NCBI GenBank assembly: GCA_922989275.2 | Contig: OV277862.1 | Location: 21,619,543 to 21,683,542 of the forward strand | Length of the DNA: 64,000 bases | Source: Gari tellinella | Lineage: Eukaryota; Mollusca; Bivalvia; Cardiida; Psammobiidae | Direction: 5' to 3' | In this document: positions 44,465 to 54,800 of the stretch, piece after piece | How positions within the stretch are numbered: the first letter of the stretch is position 1 | Layout of the letters: every line of letters starts with the position of its first letter | Translations under genes and position numbers: made by a program | Notes under the pieces: generated by a model | What the model was told of the DNA's origin: nothing | The model's database searches: none | The model's input: the letters and a program-made list of their open reading frames with translations, nothing else

Positions 44465-44818
44465 TTAAGATTATACAGTCATGAACATGCATCAACAGAA
44501 ATGTTTTGTATATTCTAGCAGATGGTAGCATAAAGCAGGCTAAAAGTAAAGCAGAATGGGCTTGAAGGTGCATTTTGCTTTACTTTTAGCCTACTTTAAG
44601 TGGTAACCTGTCTTCAAAACTAGAAACAGGCTATGGAGTAAATAGTTAAGCAATCATCTGTCTTAAAAACTGAAAACAAGTTGTTAAATAATGAATACAC
44701 TTTGTTCCGCAGTGTCCTTGTGTGTCATAGTTGGTCCATGTTTGGTCCTATATCACTATCAGCATCAAACATTGTTTGTTTGTTTTGTTTGTTAACGTCC
44801 GTTTCTGCATCAAACATT

Positions 44819-45008
44819 GTAAAACTTCGCTATAACCACCATTAATTTTGTTAATTATAAGTGGCTGCTTAAAGCAAGGTGACAGTTAAACAGAAAGTTA
44901 ATGTAGGAGCTTTCTGTTTTACGTTCACCTTGCTTCGAGCTGTCACCTTTCTTTTACGCAATTCTTTACGCCTTCTTTTAGTGGTCGTAATACAGAGCTT
45001 TTACTGTA
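44819..45008. mobile_element. TA-flanked MITE (CAGTAAAACCTC family)
   Basis: Ends GTAAAACTTCGCTATAACCA and AGTGGTCGTAATACAGAGCT then TTTACTG. Core stem AGCAAGGTGACAGTTAAACA / TGTTTTACGTTCACCTTGCT. It lies just 20 bases past the kinase stop codon and so probably within its 3' UTR. Confidence 0.82.
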
Positions 45009-45028
45009 ATTGCTACAGTTTATCTCAA

Positions 45029-45865
45029 TCATACACTTGATCCTGAGAAATGTATGGATGAATTAATTTCCTGCATCAAGTCATCTATTTGCACATTTTT
45101 CTGGGTAAGAATTTTATCTTTCTCTGAAAGCAGCTTTTTTAATCTCTCAATCTCTTTCACATTTTCTATTTGTTGAGCTTTCATGTCTTCAATCACTTGA
45201 TCCTTGGACAGAAACAGCTCACCACTTAGAAGTTCTCGTACTGACGGCCTCTCCCCTGCCACTGTACTTGTCATCAGTTTCAGGTATTTTACCTGCACTG
45301 GCCAGCAGCGGTACATTGGCTCAGGTATAATAGTTTTCCTAAGGTCCCCCAGACTTTTGTACCTCTCCATTTCTGTGTCATAGTTCTGAAAAAGCTCAAA
45401 GAGAATGACACCTAGACTGTAGATATCTGACTTGGTGTTGTAGACACAGCTGTCTAACTGCTCTGGAGCAGCATATGTTGATGTTCCAACACCTGAGGTA
45501 TGGTCAGAAAGCATGCTTCCTGTGCGTACTATACCTGCATATGGAGGGGAGCCAAAAAAAGATTCAGAAACTTCTAATGATGGGCTTTCACTGAAAATAT
45601 CATCTGTAGCTAGTCCAAAGTCACCAACTTTCACGTGTAGGCTGTCTTCTCGCAGAAATATGTTTCTAGGTTTTAAATCTCTATGAATAAGACCTTGGCT
45701 GTGTATATAATCCACAGATTTTAATATTTGTCTAAAGATATTCATGTTGTCCTTAGTGTAAGATATAAAATCTTCTTCACATTTGCAACGCTCATTTCTG
45801 GCCTGCATCCAATCTTTTAGAGTTGGTCCACAAAGCTCCATCTGTATAAACAGGGTGACAGTTTT
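45029..45865 (-). CDS. EIF2AK1: HRI exon iii: kinase C-lobe, coiled coil and stop
   Basis: The acceptor is TTGTTTTACAG|AAA, phase 0. 278 residues plus stop. It has beta-5/hinge [41 protein letters not shown], a Gly/Ser-rich activation loop ending [26 protein letters not shown] and a [14 protein letters not shown] helix. All catalytic residues (HRD Asp, Asn, DFG Asp, APE-like segment) are present, so the lobe should be active. After the kinase fold, [20 protein letters not shown] and following heptads form a coiled coil, a known HRI feature. A longer open frame to 45952 runs into the intron. Confidence 0.96.
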   Translation of the reverse strand, partial: KTVTLFIQMELCGPTLKDWMQARNERCKCEEDFISYTKDNMNIFRQILKSVDYIHSQGLIHRDLKPRNIFLREDSLHVKVGDFGLATDDIFSESPSLEVSESFFGSPPYAGIVRTGSMLSDHTSGVGTSTYAAPEQLDSCVYNTKSDIYSLGVILFELFQNYDTEMERYKSLGDLRKTIIPEPMYRCWPVQVKYLKLMTSTVAGERPSVRELLSGELFLSKDQVIEDMKAQQIENVKEIERLKKLLSEKDKILTQKNVQIDDLMQEINSSIHFSGSSV

Positions 45866-48800
45866 CTGTAAAACAAGAAGTGTTTTACAGTAAGTGACTA
45901 ATGCCCCATAAACATTTATTGATTCTGAAATGCATTTTGTTATTGTATGCAAACCTATAATATAAGGAACAAAATGAATTTCAGTATAAGTACACTCATA
46001 AAGAACATATGAAGACGGTAAACGACAATCTGTCTTCTCAAGATATACTCAACATCAAATGTTCTATCCCTAGCTGATAAGATATAGGAGATGTGATCCG
46101 GTCAAGCCTTTTCTACAAAGTTAGGTCAAAGGTCAAAGTCACAGTGACCTTGAAATCGGTACTCTGTCCTCCAAAGACGTACTCACACATACCTAGCTGA
46201 AAAGCTATGAGATATGCTTTAAGAATTTTTTTATTTTTTTTTACAAAATTATGTCAAAGGTCAAGGTCACAGTGACCTAAAAATACTGATTGTATTTTAT
46301 GCAATTCTCATGCATAGAACCTATTGTTTATTATAGGAATGTGTTACTGTGAATGTGCTATTACTTGGGGTATTTTCTTTTGGGGAGTAATTTCCATTGA
46401 TTTTCTTTCTGCTTATCTTTGAGCCAACTTTAGGCAACCATCTGCTAAGATATAGATAATATTTCCTACTTACAGTGCATATAATTTGAAATATATTCTT
46501 TAGTGGAGGAATGAATTAAAGCATAAATCATAAATAGATGAATTTAAGAAGAATTGGGTAATCTTCACTTTGGTGCTAAAACAAAATGAAATAAGGCACT
46601 TATTCCAGATTGAGTAGAACATTTACTGTCCTGAATAGTGCAGCAAACCCCTGAATAACAACCCAAAACTAAAGGCTTCTTTTCTGTGATTCTTGGGGCA
46701 GAAAGAAAGAGCTGATACATTTTCAGCCTGCTTTAACCCCTTCCCCCATAGAAGTGCCTTTTAGTGCATTTAAATTTTTCCTCCACTAAAGAAATTAGCT
46801 CCAATTTATACAGTCAAAAATATGTACCGTACCACAAAAAATATTTTCTATATCCTAGTAGATGGTAGCTTAAATCAGATTGAACACTAGCACCTTAGAG
46901 CTGATATCCTCTGTCGCAGTGATTATCAAGAAGAAAGTGGCAAACTTTATTGTGGGAGGAAAGGGCAAATGGTGATCACCTGTCTTTAAAGATCAACATT
47001 CAAAATCTTTTTACCAAGTTTTATAAAAATCCATTCAATTTTGTAAACGCTAAAGTCTAAACAATACTAAAATAAAGCAGTGTGTAGCATATCTGAGTAT
47101 GACAGGGGCAGGTAACTCTTGATTCAATTTCAACAGTAATTAAACACTTTCAAGAACATATAATTGTGTGCAAGTATTATCAAAATAAATTCAGAACTGT
47201 AGTTACTAGAGAACAAACACTGTTAAATATGGCACTTTCAACTCATCAAAGGCGTAACACTCTTGACAATTTTGCCCGTTTTGGACAATAAATGAAACGC
47301 ATTTGAAAACTTAATAGTATTTATACTTTATAGTAATAAAGTTTTTATAAAAATTTATTCACATTTGTCTACACTAGCGTGTAAACTGTACTAACATAAA
47401 GCCTTTTCTAGCATTTCCAAATTCATGTGTACCTACAGGGCAGATAACTCTTGCCACAAGTATCTTGTTTTGACAATAATTCCATCTTTTCAAGAAACTA
47501 TACTTATTATATACATTCTATGCAAGTTTTAATTAGGACTGCAACGGTTCCCCGAATTTCGGTAATTTTTGGTTCGTTTGTCTTGCTTCGAGTTTGGGGT
47601 CGGCACCGAAATTTTTCGGTTTGGTGCGTAGATGTATGGTAAATTATACTAGACCGCTACTTTACCATTACCAATCAGCGTGCAATCTTTGTGTATATTT
47701 TGATGGTCAGGCGTTCCAAAATGTAAGGTTAACTCACAGATTCTAACCTTTTTTCTTGCAGTAATTTAAATAACTCGCCTCTCGTCCGTATCGTTCTTTT
47801 CATATATCAGCTATTTATAATTCCGGGAAACCCAGCACTTAACGCATGCGCATGATTGATAGTCCAGCTTCAAAGGTACCAACGTCGAATAAGCACCAGA
47901 AAAAGGGTAACCTATTACCTAGTGACCGCAAACTGCGAATGGTGATGTAAATTAAACTCAAATATCAGCGACATTTTCAGTAAAATAATAATATAATTGG
48001 AGCTTACTAGTACTTCTAGCCTTATAAACAGAAGGCTGATGAGGCATTTAGGAAAGACCAGCCATAATGCCAAGCGAAACAGGCTAAAAGCGTGCCCAAA
48101 CCAAGTTACGAAACTTCAATTAAACAAGAGCCGCATGCGGCCCTAAATCGCTCACCTGGTACCCATGTTTACGGTCATGGTAATGGACCAGTAATGATAA
48201 AATTCCACTATAAGCCATCACCGTAAAATTTACCCCCACCCACAGGCAGCCATGATGTTTGAAATAGGAAGATTCTTTGAAGAAAACTGGCAAAGGGTCA
48301 CCCATCATTACTTTTTTATAAAAATATTCTTAAATCAGACCAACAGTTTCAGAGAAAAAGATTTTTGAAAAAATTCTATACAGAAATATAAGAACTTGCC
48401 CCACCCACTGGCGGCCATGATTTTTAAGATATCAAAATTATTTTAAGAAATCTGGTAGAGGGTCACCCATGGATCATTTGTGTAAAATTATTTTCAATTT
48501 GGACCAGCAGTTTCACAGAAGAAGATTTTAAAGTTTTAACTATACAGTATCATAAGGAAAACATGCCCCACCCACTGGCGGCCATGTTTTTTAAGATATC
48601 AAAATTATTTTAAGAAATCTGGCAGAGGGTCACCCATGGATCATTTGTGTAAAATTATTTTCAATTTGGACCAGCAGTTTCACAGAAGAAGATTTTTAAA
48701 GTTTTAACTATACAGTAATTCATAAGGAAAACGTGCCCCACACATGCACTGGCGGTCATGTTTTTTAAGACATCAAAATTATTTTAAGAAATCTAGTAGA

Positions 48801-51800
48801 GAGTCACCAATGGATCATTTGTGTAAACTTATTTTCAATTTGGACCAGTAGTTTCCCAGAAGAAGATTTTTAAAGTTTTTACTATACAGTATCATAAGGA
48901 AAACGTGCCCCACCCACTGGTGGCTATGTTTTTTAAGATATCAAAATTATTTTAAGAAATCTGGTAGAGAGTTACCCATGGATCATTTGTGATAACATTA
49001 TTTTCAATTTGGACCAGGAGTTTCACAGAAGAAGATTTTGAAAGTTTTTACTATACAGTATCATAAGGAAAACGTGCCCCACCCACTGGCGGCCATGTTT
49101 TTTAAGATATCAAAATTATTTTATGAAATCTGGTAGAGGGTCACCCATGGATCATTTGTGTGAAATTATTTTCAATTTGGACCAGTGGTTTCAGACAAGA
49201 AGATTTTTAAAGTTTTCACTATATAGCCATATAAGGAAAATCTGCCCTACCCACTGACGGCAATGTTTTTTAAGATAGGAACATTATTTTAAGAAATCTT
49301 ATGGAGGGTCACCAATGGCACATTTGGATAAAATTATTTTCAATCCAGACCAGTAGTTTTTGACAAGAAGATTTTTAAAGTTTTTTCAATTGGTTGCCAT
49401 GGCAACCACAATTTCAATTGGATGACCTATATTTCAAGAAATCTGAGAGAGTACCCTACAAGGAACAATCCTATAAAGTTTTAATGAAATTGACCCAGTA
49501 GTTTCCAAGAAGAAGATCTTTAAAGAAAAAGTTGACGACGGACGACGACGACGGACACAGGGCGATCACAATAGCTAATAGGTGAGCTAAAAATTTTGGG
49601 ATGAACTATGGCATCGCTACAATCTGTCCTAAAATGGTAGAAAGAATGCACATCTTTCTGAATCTCGTACATAAAATTATGGATGGCAGTAATAGCGTTT
49701 TCGAAAAATAGTGTACTGTCTGCGTAGATATGTGCCAGTAAATGAGAATTATTTTCAGGTTGTTTTATCAAGTTCTTTATCCTATACCCGAACCGAAATA
49801 CTAGAAAACGGAAAGGGTCTACTCGAAATCGAACTGAACCGTGAACTACCTGAACCGTTGCAGCCCTAGTATTAATTAAACTGTGTTTAAAACTGGAGTT
49901 ACTAGAGTGTAAACACTGTTAAATATGACATTTTCAACTCTTGACTAATTTGCACATTTTCGACAATAATTGAACTCATTCTATAACAAACAGCCATATA
50001 TGATTTAATAAAAATGTTTTTTAAACCCATTCACATTTGTACATACTAGCATGTAAACAACAAGAGGGCCTGAAGGCCCTGATATCGCTCACCATTTGTA
50101 ATGAAGCCTGATAGCTTTACCTTTGAAATTCACCTGTTTTATTCTAAATCCATTCAAGTTTGTCTACCTACTGTAGTCATGGAGGAATTATACCTGGAGA
50201 AGTATCCGGCCGGCTCGCGATTTATCTTGTCGTCCAAAATCGGTCAATCAGCGGCGCTCGTTTTTCCGAAAGTTAGGTGTTAATAGAAATGCTTTTAATG
50301 TAATCTTTTCGTTATAAATTTTAATACAGATGTTTTATTAGACAATAATCTTATGCGTAGTACAAACTTTGAGGCGATAGCTTATATATTGTTAGTTTAG
50401 TAAGGTTTTGAAAATGAGAGAAAATGAGAGAAAAACGTATTTTTTCGTTTACCTACGAAGTTTGGTGTTTAATAGAAATGCTTTTAATGTCATCTTTTCA
50501 TTATAAATTTTAATACATATGTTTTATTAGACAATGATCTTATGCGTAGTACAAAATTTGAGGCGATAGCTTATAAATTGTTAGTAAAGTGAGGTTTTGA
50601 AAATGAGAGAAAAACATATTTTTTCGTTTACCTACGAAGTTTGGTGTTAATAGAAATGCTTTTAATGTCATCTTTTCGTTATAAATTTTAATACAGATGT
50701 TTGATTAGACCATGATCTTACGCGTAGTACAAAATTTGAGGCGATAGCTTATAAATTGTTAGTATAGTGAGGTTTTGAAAATGAGAGAAAAACGTATTTT
50801 TTCGTTTACCTACGAAGCTTGTGTGTGTCTATATTTCTCTGCCACTGTCTGTTTGCCTCTTGTCTGTCTCTCTGTCTGTCTGTTTTTCTCTTATCTCTGT
50901 CTGTCAAATCCAGTCTGTCGCTTCTTCTTTTCTGTATCCATCTTTCTGTATGAATGTCTGTCTGTCTGTCTCTCTCTCTCTCTGATGATCCTCATGCGGA
51001 GAAAAGGTAAAATGTGTCATAAAGAGCTTAATTTGAAAAAGGGGTAAACTATATTTCAAGAGACATACTCTATGAATCCGACATTTTTGCAGCCTGGTCT
51101 GGATTACAACTGTTTGCAATTGCAATAGTCATCATGTTACTGGTATTCAGTAATGAGAGGGTTAATCCAGTCATCAACCAAACCAGGTGCATTGATGTTG
51201 GGTTTTTTGGGTGTTTTTTTTCAATTCAATTCTATTATCTTTATTTTTTGTGATTTGTATAATATATAGAAATCATGCGGTTACAGAAGTAAAAAACACA
51301 TGTTCAAGTTACACGCACGGGTAGCATTGATCATTTTTATTAAAGTGGAAACCCCCTGGAGTCCAGTTCCCTAACATGCACTTCATAGATAATCGGCATG
51401 TTCAAGAAGCATGGACTTCATGCTGGGAGAGGTTTATGACGCTTATAAATGGCCTGCTAATTGTGTACGGTTACGTAATGTGTCACATTCCTTTGTGATG
51501 TGTAATATGGTAGACATGTAGTTTACAGATGAATAGCCCTAGACGAGTGTCAAACATTCTGGATCCAGATCATACGCCGTGTTACGCGGCATCTGATCTT
51601 GATCCAAGTTGTTTGCAAAAAAAAAAGTAAAGGCGCGATCAGCAGGCAAAAAGTTAAGCAGTCACTAAAATAGATTGCTTAAGGCATTGACTGCTTTATA
51701 ATTTACTCCGTTATATAAGACATAAGTAAAGCAGAAAGAAACGGAGATCTCATGTTATCGTGTTTGCAATTAATTTCTGAAGATAATGCAAGCTGTAACC

Positions 51801-54800
51801 TCTTTCATAGAAATGGGACGGATAATATGTATATTTTAGTCTGGATGTAAAACTAACCCTAAATTCCTTTTTTTTGAAGTAATATGTTAATAATTCTAAT
51901 TTTCCTTTCAATAATAATAATGATCACATACGACATAATAATACAGTTACAACTGTGACCGTTTGATCATGGCCGTTTGACGCGCACTCCTTTCAAATGT
52001 CTCTTTACATACAAAATGGATTTTTTTTTGCCTCCAAGGAAATATTTCCTCCATATAGAACATTCTAAAAATGCATGAACACATTTTTAGAAGTTTAGAA
52101 GTTTGCTTAAGTTTTTATACGGAAGGAATTCTTTTCTTACGCGAGTTGGTCTAGTCATTTCATTAGCCAGCAACCTTTGTAGGTCATCATTACTTTTTTC
52201 GCTTCAAGAAAACCCCTGGTATTTTTACAACCGAAAGATAAGTGTCACGGCTTTATATCAAGACTTTTTTAAAAATATATATATATATATATCGGACGAA
52301 AATTATGGATTAAATTCAAGTTTTTGAAACGGGACGTTGTATTTATTTCGCGATCGCCTGCTCTCGTTTATCGACTGTTTCATTTGGCAATCGTTCTTTA
52401 ACTCGCCATAAAATTTGTCGATTTCAAAAATAAACACTGGCATTTTCTACAACTGAAAGAAAAATATCTTAGCTGTCCTTTAAGACCATTGTTATGGAAA
52501 TCGGCCTAAAATTGAGGATTTTATGAAAGGTTTTGTAACAGGGCGTGATATATTTTTGAGCGAGCGCTTGCTCCCTTTTATCGGCAAATTAATTTGGTAA
52601 CCGCTCTTTAACTCGCCATAAAAATGATCAATGTAAAATTTAGATTATGTTATTTTCACAAGTGAAAGATAAATATCTTAGCCTTCTTTTAAGATCATTA
52701 TAATGAAAATCGGGTAAAAATTAAGGATTTTATGTAACTTAAACTAACAGTAGGTAACCATTCAACACGATAAAAAACGCGATAGCCCGCTATCGGCGTA
52801 CCGGTGCAGTTGAATTATCGATCGATTAAGCGTTATCGCGCATACAGGTATTGGACGACAACATTTTCGGGAAAATGCAGATTTGTGTATATGATTCTTC
52901 TCCAGGTATAATTCCTCCATGCTGTAGTATAGTAGAGTACATCAAAGGCAGATAACTAGAGCCTAAAAAGAACTGAAATTAAGCCTTTTACTAGCATTTC
53001 AAAGTATATCAAGGGCAGGTAACTATTGTCACAATGAATTCATTTCAACAATAATTGCACTCCTTCGAGAACGTATAGCTACATCCTTTGTGTACAAGTA
53101 TAATCCATTGGAAACTGTAGTTGCAAGAGTGTAAACGCTGTAAAATATGGCATTTTCAGCAATTCAAAGGTAGATATCTCTTGATCTATTTGTCCGATTC
53201 CAACCATAATCACCATTTTTCCAACTCTTATGGTCATATACAATATGGGCAAGTTTAAGAGAGCTTGGATAAATATTGTGGCCTCTAGAGCGTAAACACT
53301 GTTAAATATATCATTTTCAGCAATTCAAAGGTAGATAACTATTGACCTATTGATCCGATTACAACTAAAATTAAACTCATCTGAAGTCTTATGATAATAT
53401 ACAATCTGAGTAAGTTTGAGAAAGATTGGATAAAATTTGTGGCCTCTAGAGTGTAAACATCGTTAAATATTGCATTTTCAGCAATTCAAAGGTAGATAAC
53501 TCTCGACCTATAAGTCTGCTTTCAATCATAATCAAACTCATCTGAACTCTTATAGTAATATACAATCTGAGCAAGTTTAAGAATGATTTGATAAAAATTG
53601 TGAACTCTAGAGTGTAAACACCGTTAAAAATGGCATTTTCAGCAATTCAAAGGTAGATTACTCTTGATCTATTTGTCCGATTTCAACCAAAATTGAACTC
53701 ATTCGAACTCTTATGGTCATATACAATCTGGGCAGGTTTTAGAAAGATTGGATAAATACTGTGGCCTCTAGAGCGTAAACACCGTTAAATATGGCATTTT
53801 CAGCAATTCAAAGGTAGATAACTCTCGATCTAATTTGTCTGATTTCAACTAAAATCGAACTCTTCCGAACTCTTATGGTCATATACAATCTGGGCAGGTT
53901 TTAGAAAGATTGGATAAATACTGTGGCCTCTAGAGTGTAAACACTGTTAAATATGGCATTTTCAGCAGTTCAAAGGTAGATAACTCATGACCTATTTGTC
54001 CGATTTCAACCATAATCGAACTCATCCGAACTCTTATGGCAATATACCATCTGAGCAAGTTTGAGAAAGATTGGATAAAAATTGTGGTCTCTAGAGTGTA
54101 AACACTAAAATTGTTGACGCCGGACGACGCACGCCGGACGCCGGACAATCAAGGATTGCAATAGCTCACCCTGAGCTAGCTCAGGTGAGCTAATAAAGCC
54201 TTGTCTAGCATTATTAAGAACATAAAGGGCAGATAACTCTTGTCACAAGTATCCTTTTTTGACAATAAGTGCAACCATTCAAGAACTTATACTTATATAC
54301 ATCGTGTGTAGGTAAAATCAAAATCGATTAAAAACTGTAGTTTCTAGATGGTAAAAACTGTTAAATATGGCATTTTTGACTCATCAAGGGCAGATAACTC
54401 TTGACGAGTTTCTCCGTTTTCAACAATAATCACGATTATTTGAAAACTAATAGCCATACATAGTTTAAGAATTTTTCGGCAGGGGATAATAAAGCAAAAT
54501 GTACCTTAAGGCCCATTCTGGTTTACTTTCAACCTGGTTTAAGTAGTCACCTGTCTTAATAGATAGAACAAGGCTATGGGAAGTTAAGCTTTCGTATGAG
54601 TTTTAAATACACCAAACAGTCTTCGGATGATTGAGTGGTTGTGACAGCTGGCTATTATGAAATGGGTCTCACTTACCTGTAAAGGAAATTCAGCCTGTGT
54701 GAAGCCTGCAGGATGGCTACCAGCTTTACCTGGTAGGACCATCTCTCCCGAGGCCAAAGGATCACAACTTATACTCCTGCCAAACAATCTTTTCCCACCT

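Larger units (their letters stand above)
43873..44645 (-). mobile_element. TTAA family-1 MITE with a nested TTAA element
   Basis: Outer TTAA at 43869-43872 and 44646-44649. Left end CCCATTACCCCATAAAT; right end GGCTATGGAGTAAATAG. The palindrome GCAGGCTAAAAGTAAAGC / GCTTTACTTTTAGCCTAC is on the right. The 43929-44464 element splits it. Confidence 0.85.
50056..54194 (-). repeat. Reverse hairpin-ended tandem-repeat element, ~160-bp units, split by the 2.7-kb element
   Basis: The 3' end at the left is AACAAGAGGGCCTGAAGGCC. GGCATTTTCAGCA-type units start near 53149, 53310, 53471, 53632, 53793 and 53955. The 5' end at the right is GACGCCGGACGACGCACGCC then CCTGAGCTAGCTCAGGTGAG. The insert at 50178-52921 splits its left part. 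Confidence 0.85.

Noticed and set aside
47534..52921. Search for a transposase in the hAT-like and 2.7-kb elements
   Set aside because: No frame over about 90 codons, and none with DDE/D-like or BED zinc-finger patterns; both elements are non-autonomous.
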